A DNA stretch of 64,000 bases, taken from NCBI GenBank assembly GCA_022835495.1, contig BQOK01000001.1:2046001-2110000 (forward strand), read 5' to 3'. Position numbers and translations under genes: made by a program. This DNA is from Oscillospiraceae bacterium. GTDB lineage: Bacteria > Bacillota > Clostridia > Oscillospirales > Ruminococcaceae. Below the pieces are notes generated by a model. The model saw nothing but the letters and a program-made list of their open reading frames with translations, made no database searches and was not told the DNA's origin. Below are positions 51,207 to 61,132 of this stretch, in pieces (positions within the stretch are counted from its first letter, which is position 1; each line of letters starts with the position of its first letter).

Positions 51207-52163
51207 TCACGCCGGCTTTTCCAAAAGCAGATACAGCGAAAAAGCGCTGCCCTGCCCGGGTTTGGATTGCAGCTTGATATACCCGCTTTGCAGCCCCGCG
51301 ATCTCCCGCGCAAGGTACAGCCCCACCCCCACGCCGGGTTCGCCCCGCACCTCTTCGCCGCGCCAAAACCGGCCGAACACCGCCCCCTGCTCCGCTTCCC
51401 GGATGCCGGGCCCGGTATCCTGCACCGTGATGCGGCAGAACATGGGGCTTGCAGCGCACCGAACGGTCACCCTGCCGCCGGCCGGGGTGTATTTTACCGC
51501 ATTGTCGATCAGGTTGCCCAGGGCCTCGGCCGTCCATTTGGGGTCGAACCACGCGGTCTGTTCCGCCGGCTCCACTGTAAAGTCAATCTGCTTTTCACTT
51601 GCTGTAGCGCGATACGGGGCGGCGGCCTGCTCCATCAGTTCCCCCACATCCCCCACGAAGGGCGCGACCTGCACAGCCCCCGTTTCCAGGCGGCTCATTT
51701 TTACCAGCGCATCGATCAAAAACTGCAGCCGCTGCCCCTGGGCGTCGATCTGCCGCGTCATGGCCCTGGCCGCTTGGGGCAGCTCCTGTTCCTGCAAAAG
51801 CTGTGTGTAGAGCAAAATACCGGCCAGGGGCGTTTTGGTCTGGTGCGAAATATCCCCGATCAGCTCTTTCAGGCGCGCCCTGTCGCTTTCCAGATGCTTT
51901 TGAGACAGGACCCCCGCCTGCAAAAAACGCGCCAGCCTGGCCTCCAGGCGGGAGAGCTGCTGTTCGCTGTAAGAATGTTCGGAAAAGCCGCCGCTCATGC
52001 ACTCTTCCAGCATGCGCTCCAGTTTTTTCATGGTGCGCCGGGCATGCAGCCCGTACACGGCCGCCCACACCGCGGCGGCCAGCGCCAGCAAAACGATCGC
52101 CCCTGCCGCCGCCCACACCGCCGCACCCGGTGGGAGATGAAAAAAATAGGTAAGGTCAAACAT
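51207..52163 (-). CDS. Sensor histidine kinase
   Basis: 318 residues. One clear membrane helix (about 13-37), a short cytoplasmic linker, HisKA with H107 (GDISHQTKTPLAG), then HATPase with GNLIDNAVKYTP, DTGPGI and GVGVGLYLA. The small extracellular part suggests sensing in or at the membrane. The ATG overlaps the response regulator's stop by 8 bp, so the two are coupled. Last gene of the uvr operon. Confidence 0.93.
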   Translation of the reverse strand: MFDLTYFFHLPPGAAVWAAAGAIVLLALAAAVWAAVYGLHARRTMKKLERMLEECMSGGFSEHSYSEQQLSRLEARLARFLQAGVLSQKHLESDRARLKELIGDISHQTKTPLAGILLYTQLLQEQELPQAARAMTRQIDAQGQRLQFLIDALVKMSRLETGAVQVAPFVGDVGELMEQAAAPYRATASEKQIDFTVEPAEQTAWFDPKWTAEALGNLIDNAVKYTPAGGRVTVRCAASPMFCRITVQDTGPGIREAEQGAVFGRFWRGEEVRGEPGVGVGLYLAREIAGLQSGYIKLQSKPGQGSAFSLYLLLEKPA

Positions 52164-52845
52164 CGCCGCCCGCCCCCCAGCGGTACCCCACGCCGTACAC
52201 AGTTTGTATGTAAGCGGGGGCTTTGGAACCGGCCTCCAGCTTCGCCCGCAGGCGGCGCACCGTCACGGTGAGGGTGTTTTCATCCACAAACTCGCCGCCG
52301 TTCCATACCCGCTCCAGCAGCACTTCCCGGGGCAGGGTGCGCCCCCGGTTTGCCACCAAAAGGCGCAGCAGCCGCTGCTCGGTGGCGCTCAGGGCGATCT
52401 CCCGGCCGGCCGCCTCAAAGTGCAGGGCGGAAAAATCGAACCGGAAAGGCCCCAGCTCGTATACCGGGGTTTCTCCCTTTGCCTCGCCGCGGCGCAGCGC
52501 TGCCGCCACCCGGGCGCGCAGCACCGCCAGGCTGAAAGGCTTTGTGATATAGTCGTCGCCGCCGGCCTCCAGGGCCGTGACCTCGCTGTATTCGGCGTCG
52601 TTGGCGGTCAAAAAGAGCACCGGGGTGGCGTCGCCCCGGGCCCGCAGCTCGCGGCAGAGCGCAAGGCCGCTGCCATCCGGCAGGCCCAGATCCAGCAGGA
52701 TCAGATCAAACGCCCCCTGCTGCAGCGCGTTCCTGGCTTCGGCCAGGCGGCTGCAGCTGCAAAAGTCGAACCCCTGCCCCTCAAAGCTCAGGGCAATGCC
52801 CTGCCCCAGGGCCTCGTCGTCCTCCACCAGCAGGATGCGCTTCAC
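52156..52845 (-). CDS. OmpR-family response regulator
   Basis: 229 residues. Receiver domain with D9/D10, phosphorylation site D52 (LILLDLGLPDG) and KPF; winged-helix DNA-binding domain (about 130-225) with VWNGGEFVDENTLTVTVRRLRAKL. GTG 52845 is preceded by GGGGGAAG. It begins 28 bp after the uvrA stop and is followed by its kinase. Confidence 0.94.
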   Translation of the reverse strand: MKRILLVEDDEALGQGIALSFEGQGFDFCSCSRLAEARNALQQGAFDLILLDLGLPDGSGLALCRELRARGDATPVLFLTANDAEYSEVTALEAGGDDYITKPFSLAVLRARVAAALRRGEAKGETPVYELGPFRFDFSALHFEAAGREIALSATEQRLLRLLVANRGRTLPREVLLERVWNGGEFVDENTLTVTVRRLRAKLEAGSKAPAYIQTVYGVGYRWGAGGDV

Positions 52846-52873
52846 CGGCCTTCCCCCTTTTCCACGCGCAGCT

Positions 52874-55756
52874 TCATGCGCGCTTTTTCTTTGCCCGGGC
52901 CGCCTTTTCTCCCGGCACAGGCCGGACCCGGTCCCGCTCCAGCACAGGCGCCAGATAGCGGCCCGTGTAGGACGCGGGGTTCTGCGCAACCTGCTCCGGG
53001 GTCCCGGTGGCCACCACCGTGCCGCCCTCGCCGCCGCCCTCCGGGCCAAGGTCGACGATATAGTCCGCCCGCTTGATGATATCCAGGTTATGCTCGATGA
53101 TCACCACCGTGTTGCCGGTTTCCACCAGCCGGTCCAGCACCTGGATGAGCTTGTGCACATCGGCCACATGCAGGCCGGTGCTGGGCTCATCCAGCACATA
53201 CACGGTCTGGCCGGTCTCCCGTTTGGCCAGCTCCAGGGCCAGCTTTACCCGCTGGGCCTCGCCGCCGGAAAGGGTGGTGGCGCTTTGCCCCAGCTTGATG
53301 TAGCCCAGGCCCACGTCCAGCAGTGTCTGCAGCTTGCGCTCAATGCGGGGCTGGTTTGCAAAGAAGGCGCAGGCCTCCTCCACGGTCATTTCCAGCACCT
53401 CGGCAATGCTTTTTTCCCGGTATTTCACCTCCAGGGTTTCCCGGTTGTAGCGGGCGCCCTTGCACACCTCGCAGGGCACGAAGATGTCCGGCAGAAAGTG
53501 CATTTCGATCTGCACAATGCCGTCGCCCTCGCAGGCCTCGCACCGCCCGCCCTTTACGTTAAAGCTGAACCGGCCCGGGCCGTAGCCGCGCATTTTCGCG
53601 GCCTCGGTCTGCGAGAACACATTGCGGATATCCGTAAAAACGCCGGTATAAGTGGCGGGGTTGGAGCGCGGGGTCCGGCCGATGGGCGCCTGGTCGATGC
53701 CGATGACCTTGTCCACATATTCCAGGCCCTCAATGGCCCTGAACTTGCCGGGGCGGCGCTTTGCCCCGTTCAGCTCCATGGCGAGGGCCTTATAGAATAC
53801 CTCGTTGATGAGGCTGGATTTGCCCGAACCGGACACGCCGGTCACACAGATCATGCGCCCCAGGGGAAGGTCCACGTCGATGTTTTTCAGGTTGTTTTCG
53901 GCCGCGCCGCGGATGCGCAGCTTTTTGCCGCTGCCCTTGCGGCGGGTGGGGGGCACCTCGATCCGCTTGCGCCCGGAGAGGTAATCGCCTGTGATGCTGC
54001 GGGGCGCGGCGCAGATATCCTCCACGCTGCCCTCGGCCACGATCTCCCCCCCATGCACGCCCGCGCCGGGGCCCACGTCCACAATATAATCGGCCTGGCG
54101 CATGGTGTCCTCGTCGTGCTCCACCACGATCAGGGTGTTGCCCAGATCCCGCAGCCGCTTTAGGGTGGCGATGAGCTTGTCGTTGTCGCGCTGGTGCAGG
54201 CCGATGCTGGGCTCGTCCAGCACGTACAGCACGCCCGTCAGGGCGCTGCCGATCTGGGTCGCCAGCCGGATGCGCTGGCTCTCGCCGCCCGAAAGGCCCG
54301 ACGCCCCGCGGGAGAGGGTCAGGTAATCCAGGCCCACGCTCTGCAAAAAGCCCAGGCGCTCGCGCACCTCTTTCAAAATACCGTCGCCGATGCGGTGCTC
54401 CTGCTCGGTGAGGCGGATGCCCTCCAGAAATCTCAGTTCTTCCCGCACGCTCATATCGCCGAAATCGCTGATGTTGATGCCCCCCACGGTCACCGCCAGG
54501 CTGGTGGGCTTCAAGCGCTTGCCGCCGCAGTCCGGGCATTCCACCCCGTTCATCACGGTGGCGATCTCTTCCTTCATCCACTCGCTGCTGGTCTCCCGGA
54601 AACGGCGCTCCAGGTTGGTCACGATACCCTCGAACTCGTTCATGTAGCGGCCCGAGCCGAACTCGTTTTCGCGGTGCATCTCGATCCGCTCGCCGCCGGT
54701 GCCGTAGAGCAGCGCGTTGATGGCCGCCGCGCTGAACTCCTTCACCGGCGTATCCAGGGTAAAGCCGTACTTCTTGCCCAGCCCCTTATAATACATCTCG
54801 CTGATGGAGCCCTCGGCGTAGTACCAGCCGCTGGCTTTCACGGCCCCCTGCCGGATCGAGAGGTTTTTATTGGGCAGGATCAGCTCCGGATCCACCCGCA
54901 TAAAGGTGCCAAGGCCCGTGCACCGCTCGCAGGCGCCGAAGGGGTTGTTAAAGCTGAACATGCGGGGCTCCAGCTCGTTGATGGACACACCGTGCTCCGG
55001 GCAGGCATAGCTCTGGCTGAACTGCAGCTCCTCGCCGCCCGGCACATCCACGGTCGCCAGGCCCCCGGTCAGGGCAAGGGCGGTTTCCAGGCTGTCGGCC
55101 AGGCGGCTGCGCACGGTGCCGTTCAGAACCAGCCGGTCCACCACGATCTCCACCGTGTGCTTTTTGTTTTTTTCCAGGCTGATCTCCTCTTCCAGGTCGT
55201 ACAGGTTGCCGTCCACCCGCACCCGGGCATAGCCGCCCCGGCGGGCGGCGTCCAGTTCTTTTTGCTGGGTGCCCTTGCGCCCGCGCACCACCGGCGCAAG
55301 CACCTGGAACTTTGTGCCTTCGGGCAGCTCCAGCACCGCGTCCACCATCTGGTCCACCGTCTGCTGGGTGATAACCCTGCCGCACACCGGGCAGTGCGGA
55401 ATGCCGATGCGCGCATACAAAAGGCGCAGGTAGTCATGGATCTCGGTCACAGTGCCCACCGTGGACCGGGGGTTGCGGTTGGTGGTTTTCTGGTCGATGG
55501 AAATGGCGGGCGAAAGCCCCTCGATGTTGTCCACATCCGGCTTTTCCATCTGGCCCAGGAACATGCGGGCATAGCTGGAAAGACTTTCCATATAGCGGCG
55601 CTGGCCGTCCGCGTAAATGGTGTCGAACGCGAGGCTGGATTTGCCGCTGCCCGAAAGGCCGGTCATCACCACCAGCTTGTCCCGCGGAATGGTAAGGCTC
55701 ACATTTTTCAGGTTGTGCTCCCGCGCGCCCCTGATCACAATTTTGTCGTTGCTCAC
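52874..55756 (-). CDS. uvrA: Excinuclease ABC subunit A
   Basis: 960 residues. Two ABC ATPase halves with Walker [10 protein letters not shown] and VSGSGKSS, two LSGGE signatures (LSGGESQRI and LSGGEAQRV) and zinc-binding cysteines (CPVCGR, CPDCGG, CEACEG). Damage recognition in nucleotide excision repair. Starts at GTG 55756. A basic tail (AKKKRA) ends the protein. Lies 38 bp after uvrB. Confidence 0.97.
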   Translation of the reverse strand: MSNDKIVIRGAREHNLKNVSLTIPRDKLVVMTGLSGSGKSSLAFDTIYADGQRRYMESLSSYARMFLGQMEKPDVDNIEGLSPAISIDQKTTNRNPRSTVGTVTEIHDYLRLLYARIGIPHCPVCGRVITQQTVDQMVDAVLELPEGTKFQVLAPVVRGRKGTQQKELDAARRGGYARVRVDGNLYDLEEEISLEKNKKHTVEIVVDRLVLNGTVRSRLADSLETALALTGGLATVDVPGGEELQFSQSYACPEHGVSINELEPRMFSFNNPFGACERCTGLGTFMRVDPELILPNKNLSIRQGAVKASGWYYAEGSISEMYYKGLGKKYGFTLDTPVKEFSAAAINALLYGTGGERIEMHRENEFGSGRYMNEFEGIVTNLERRFRETSSEWMKEEIATVMNGVECPDCGGKRLKPTSLAVTVGGINISDFGDMSVREELRFLEGIRLTEQEHRIGDGILKEVRERLGFLQSVGLDYLTLSRGASGLSGGESQRIRLATQIGSALTGVLYVLDEPSIGLHQRDNDKLIATLKRLRDLGNTLIVVEHDEDTMRQADYIVDVGPGAGVHGGEIVAEGSVEDICAAPRSITGDYLSGRKRIEVPPTRRKGSGKKLRIRGAAENNLKNIDVDLPLGRMICVTGVSGSGKSSLINEVFYKALAMELNGAKRRPGKFRAIEGLEYVDKVIGIDQAPIGRTPRSNPATYTGVFTDIRNVFSQTEAAKMRGYGPGRFSFNVKGGRCEACEGDGIVQIEMHFLPDIFVPCEVCKGARYNRETLEVKYREKSIAEVLEMTVEEACAFFANQPRIERKLQTLLDVGLGYIKLGQSATTLSGGEAQRVKLALELAKRETGQTVYVLDEPSTGLHVADVHKLIQVLDRLVETGNTVVIIEHNLDIIKRADYIVDLGPEGGGEGGTVVATGTPEQVAQNPASYTGRYLAPVLERDRVRPVPGEKAARAKKKRA

Positions 55757-55794
55757 TTGTACGTTTCCCTCTCCCTCTGGTATGTGGGTGTCGC

Positions 55795-57804
<2,010 letters not shown>

Positions 57805-57829
57805 CTTTTCTCCTTATAAAACCAGGCGC

Positions 57830-58540
57830 TCAGCGCCCAAAGCCCAATTCCGGCAGCCGCCGCGTCTGTTCCATCGAGAGGTAGTCCCCCTCGGAATCCA
57901 CAATGATATGATCCAGCAGGCGGATGCCCAGCGGGTACAGAACCCTTCCCACCGAAGCGGTGAAGTCCAGGTCCGCCTGGCTGGGCAGCGCAAGGCCGCC
58001 CGGGTGGTTGTGGGCCAGCACCACCTGGGTGGCGCCCAGCCGCACCGCCCGCTGCGCCAGTGCCCGCGGCGAGACCGCCGATTCGTTGCTGCCGCCCTCG
58101 GCCAGCCGTTCCCACTTGATCAGGCTGTTGCGGTCGTCGAAATACAGCGCATACACCTGTTCGACCCTCACCCCGTGGAACAGCGGCACCACAAACTCGG
58201 CGATCTGTTCCATTTTTTCAAAGGTGCGGGGCGCCGCGCTGCGGGTATGCTGGTAATATCGGCTGGCCTCCATCACCATGGCCAGCAGCCGCGCGGTGGC
58301 GGGCCCCACCCCTTCCACCTCCTGCAGTTCCGCCTCGCTGGCTTCCAGCACCCGGCAAAAATCGCCGAAATGGTCGATCAGGCGGTGGGCCAGCGGGTTC
58401 ACATCCTTTCGAGGGATGGAAAAGGTGAGCATGTATTCCAGCGCCTCGTGCCCGGCAAGGCCCCTGAAGCCGTTTTCCAAAAAGCGGCGGTGCAGCCGCT
58501 CCCGGTGATCCGCATGGATGTTTTTGTTTGAAACCGCCAT
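57830..58540 (-). CDS. radC: RadC family (JAB domain) protein
   Basis: 236 residues. N-terminal helix-hairpin-helix segment (EVEGVGPATARLLA) and C-terminal JAB/MPN domain with the metal motif HNHPGGLALPSQAD. Named DNA repair protein RadC, though its repair role is disputed. First gene of the radC-uvrB-uvrA operon, 25 bp before uvrB. Confidence 0.93.
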   Translation of the reverse strand: MAVSNKNIHADHRERLHRRFLENGFRGLAGHEALEYMLTFSIPRKDVNPLAHRLIDHFGDFCRVLEASEAELQEVEGVGPATARLLAMVMEASRYYQHTRSAAPRTFEKMEQIAEFVVPLFHGVRVEQVYALYFDDRNSLIKWERLAEGGSNESAVSPRALAQRAVRLGATQVVLAHNHPGGLALPSQADLDFTASVGRVLYPLGIRLLDHIIVDSEGDYLSMEQTRRLPELGFGR

Positions 58541-58573
58541 CCGGCCGCCCCCCTTTTTTCTCTCATTCGCCGC

Positions 58574-58602
58574 TTTACGCGGTATCCGTTTTATTATATA
58601 CT
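58574..58602 (+). promoter_or_regulatory. Overlapping divergent promoters for rluA-type gene (+) and radC operon (-)
   Basis: Plus strand: TTTACG (58574-58579), 17 nt, TATACT (58597-58602). Minus strand: TATAAT at 58598-58593 with a weak -35. The two -10 boxes overlap, so the polymerases would compete. Confidence 0.5.
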
Positions 58603-58638
58603 ATTTGAGAGCGATTTTAAAGAGAGGGGCTGCCAGGT

Positions 58639-59601
58639 TTGAAGGGTTTTACCGCCGGCAAAAACGAGGAAGGGGTGCGCCTGTCGCGCTTTGTGCAGAG
58701 CGTAACGGCGGGGCTGCCCACAAGCATGCTGTACAAGAGCTTCCGCAACAAGCGCATCAAGGTGAACGGCAGGCGTGCCGCGCCCGAGGACCGGCTGCAC
58801 GAGGGGGATCTGGTGGAGCTGTATCTCAACGACGAGTTTTTCCCCGCCGGCCCCGCCAAGGCCCCCGCGCCGCGCCGCCGCGCCCCCCTCACCGTGGTAT
58901 ACGAGGACGACGCCCTGGCCGTTCTTTACAAGCCCCCCCACCTGCTCTGCCACCCGGACCGCACCGGCGACGACAGCCTGGTGGAAGCATTCCAGGATTA
59001 TCTTGCCCAAAAAGGCGGGTATGACCCGCAGGCGGAGGCCAGTTTCTCCCCCGCGCTGTGCAACCGGCTGGACCGGGGCACCGAGGGGCTGGTGATCGGC
59101 GCCAAAAGCTACCCCGCCCTGCGGGACATGAACGAACTGATCCGCCGCGACCTGGTGCGCAAGGAATATCTGGCCATCACCCTGGGTGCGCCGCCCCAGG
59201 GCCGCCACACCGCCTGGCTGCGCCACAGCGAGGCGGGCAACAAGGTGACCGTGCGCGCCGCCCCGGCCGAGGGGTATAAAGAAATCATCACCGATGTATC
59301 GGTGGAACGGACCACGGGCCCTTTTGCGCTCTGCCGCATCGGCCTGGTGACGGGGCGCACCCACCAGATCCGCGCGCATCTGGCGTTTCTGGGCGCGCCG
59401 GTCCTGGGCGACGTCAAATACGGCAGCCGCAAATGGAACGAGCGCACCGGCTTTAAGACCCAGGCCCTGTGCGCCGTGAGCCTCACGTTCGGGGCCATTC
59501 CTGCCGGCAGCAGCTTGTCCGGCCTCTGCGGCCGAACGATAGAGCTGCAGCAGCCCCGGCTTCTCAGCCGCTTTGCCGCGCTGGAAGCGCTTCCCCACTG
59601 A
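58639..59601 (+). CDS. RluA-family pseudouridine synthase
   Basis: 320 residues. N-terminal S4 domain (about 12-65) and the catalytic domain with D145 in CNRLDRGTEGL, plus RTHQIRAHLAFLG. A second RluA-type enzyme besides rluD in this window; probable target is rRNA, site unknown. TTG 58639 is preceded by AGAGGGG at 9 nt. It is divergent from radC and ends just before a 58-nt palindrome. Confidence 0.88.
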   Translation: MKGFTAGKNEEGVRLSRFVQSVTAGLPTSMLYKSFRNKRIKVNGRRAAPEDRLHEGDLVELYLNDEFFPAGPAKAPAPRRRAPLTVVYEDDALAVLYKPPHLLCHPDRTGDDSLVEAFQDYLAQKGGYDPQAEASFSPALCNRLDRGTEGLVIGAKSYPALRDMNELIRRDLVRKEYLAITLGAPPQGRHTAWLRHSEAGNKVTVRAAPAEGYKEIITDVSVERTTGPFALCRIGLVTGRTHQIRAHLAFLGAPVLGDVKYGSRKWNERTGFKTQALCAVSLTFGAIPAGSSLSGLCGRTIELQQPRLLSRFAALEALPH

Positions 59602-59602
59602 A

Positions 59603-59660
59603 CCCCCTTCAAAAGAGCATTGACGGGCAGCGCTGCCCGTCAATGCTCTTTTGAAGGGGG
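59603..59660. repeat. Perfect 58-nt palindrome
   Basis: Arms 59603-59631 and 59632-59660 are exact reverse complements with no spacer. It begins right after the pseudouridine synthase stop and ends about 40 bp before the TfoX gene's end. No long T-run follows on either side, though the arms include CTTTT/AAAAG. It could act as a two-way terminator or be a mobile palindromic unit. Confidence 0.8.
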
Positions 59661-59699
59661 CCATGCCGTTTTTTCCGCCTGGGTGCGGGGCCGCAGCTG

Positions 59700-60029
59700 T
59701 TATTTCTTTTGGGTGGGCTTTTTTCTGCGGGGCGCCGGCAGGGCTGCCCAGGTGTGCCGCAGCAGCTCCGCTGCAAAGGCGGCGTCCTCGGGGTCTTCCA
59801 CCACCAGGGCGTCTCCCGCGCCCTCGTAGGGTGGGGCCAGGCGGAGCCCTGGCGCGAACGCGCGGCCGGCCGGGGTGTTTTTGATGAACAGCTGGTCGCC
59901 GCAGATGCAGCCCACAAACTTGCCCTCCAGCCAGACGCCGTACTCGCCGAACAGCCGTTTGATCTCCACCGCTCCCGCTGCCGCCAGCTGATCGCCGATG
60001 TAACGGGCAAATTCTTCACTGGTCGCCAT
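59700..60029 (-). CDS. TfoX/Sxy N-terminal domain protein
   Basis: 109 residues with the TfoX-N pattern: FARYIGDQL, KRLFGEYGVWLEGKFVGCI and LFIKNTPAGRAFAPG. Only the N-terminal domain is present, so it is not a full Sxy competence regulator; the function of such stand-alone proteins is unclear. A short basic tail (KKPTQKK) ends it. ATG 60029 with AAAGGGG upstream; the 5' end overlaps the WYL regulator gene by 14 bp. Confidence 0.86.
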   Translation of the reverse strand: MATSEEFARYIGDQLAAAGAVEIKRLFGEYGVWLEGKFVGCICGDQLFIKNTPAGRAFAPGLRLAPPYEGAGDALVVEDPEDAAFAAELLRHTWAALPAPRRKKPTQKK

Positions 60030-60981
60030 AGGCACATCCCCTTTCTTTTTTCCGCCCATCGCCGCCTTCCTCCCCGGGATAAAGCGCCAGGATCCGGCGC
60101 GCCCTCTCTGCGATCTGGCGCGCGGCCCAGGCGGGCTCCAGCACGGTCACAGCGTCCCCCATGCCCAAAAGCCAGCTGCGCATGTATTCCGGGTCGTAGA
60201 AGTCGCGCTGGAACAAAAGATCCCCGTTTGGCTGTTCCGTATAACAGTCGGGGCCGTATTCTTCCACAAGGCGATACTTTGCCCTCTGCTGAAAGCGGGC
60301 TACCAGATGCACCTCATCCCCGCCCGTGCCGGGGTCGAAATCCAATTCTTCCAGCCGCACGGGCCGCGGGTCAAACCCCCGGCCCGTGACCTCCAGCTCC
60401 CACATGCGGTTGAGCTTGAACAGCCGGAACGCCTGCCGTTCCAGGCACCAGCTGTACAGATACCAGCCACCCCAATGAAATACCAGCCGGTAGGGCTCCA
60501 CCTCCCGCATGTTCTCCCCTTTCGCATAATAATAGCAAAAGCGCAGGGTGTGCTTTTCCCGGGCGGCGCGCTGCACCAGCGCCATTTTTTTGGCCAGATC
60601 GTCCTTGTAATAGGTGGCCAGGTCGATCAGGAACAGGTCGTCCGCCTCCAGCACCTGGCGCCTGCCTGCCCCCAGCTTTTCTGCCAGAGCGGCCATGTGG
60701 TCGCTGTTCAAAAGTCCGTCCAGGCTTTTTACCCCCGCCAGGATCGCCTGCAGCTCGTCCTGCGTGAGCAGCGCCGCCTCCAGCCGATAGCCCGCGGCAA
60801 TGGCGATACCGCCGCCCTTGCCCTGGGTGGTCACCAGGGGGATGCCCGCGCGGCCCAGCGCGTCGATATCGCGGGTGATGGTGCGGCGCGATACCTCAAA
60901 TTTTTCCGCCAACTGGGGTGCGGTCACGGCGCCGTTCTGCAACAGAGTGGTAAGAATGCCCAGAAGCCGGTCGGTGCGCAA
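60016..60981 (-). CDS. YafY-type HTH/WYL transcriptional regulator
   Basis: 321 residues. N-terminal winged helix (residues 1-60; LAEKFEVSRRTITRDIDAL), WYL ligand-sensing domain (about 135-215) with WYLYSWCLERQAFRLFKL, and a WCX domain to about 300. Such proteins respond to small ligands or nucleic acids. TTG 60981 has AAAGGGGGG upstream. It is co-transcribed with the TfoX-domain gene. An inverted repeat upstream could be its own operator. Confidence 0.87.
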   Translation of the reverse strand: MRTDRLLGILTTLLQNGAVTAPQLAEKFEVSRRTITRDIDALGRAGIPLVTTQGKGGGIAIAAGYRLEAALLTQDELQAILAGVKSLDGLLNSDHMAALAEKLGAGRRQVLEADDLFLIDLATYYKDDLAKKMALVQRAAREKHTLRFCYYYAKGENMREVEPYRLVFHWGGWYLYSWCLERQAFRLFKLNRMWELEVTGRGFDPRPVRLEELDFDPGTGGDEVHLVARFQQRAKYRLVEEYGPDCYTEQPNGDLLFQRDFYDPEYMRSWLLGMGDAVTVLEPAWAARQIAERARRILALYPGEEGGDGRKKERGCAYGDQ

Positions 60982-61015
60982 AGCGTTTCCCCCCTTTCCA
61001 TCAAGTTTCTACTTT

Positions 61016-61047
61016 ATTATAACACTATAACAAGACAACTGTATGTC
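61016..61047 (-). promoter_or_regulatory. Promoter and possible operator of the WYL-TfoX operon
   Basis: Minus-strand -10 TATAAT (61021-61016) with no strong -35. An inverted repeat GACA-N6-TGTC (61034-61047) sits where a -35 would be, so a bound regulator could block the polymerase. Confidence 0.45.
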
Positions 61048-61055
61048 CTGTTTCA

Positions 61056-61103
61056 GGCAAAAAGCGGCGGCTCCCGCATCCTTTTGCGGGGGCCGCCGCT
61101 TTT
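61056..61103 (-). terminator. Terminator of polC
   Basis: An 18-bp stem with one mismatch (61086-61103 with 61060-61077), 8-nt loop, and five T on the minus strand. About 30 bp after the polC stop. Confidence 0.85.
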
Positions 61104-61132
61104 CTTGGATGGCCGTGCACGCCGCGCCGCCT

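Noticed and set aside
55757-55794. SOS (LexA) box controlling uvrA or uvrB
   Set aside because: No CGAAC-N4-GTTCG type site was found in the uvrB-uvrA gap or upstream of radC.
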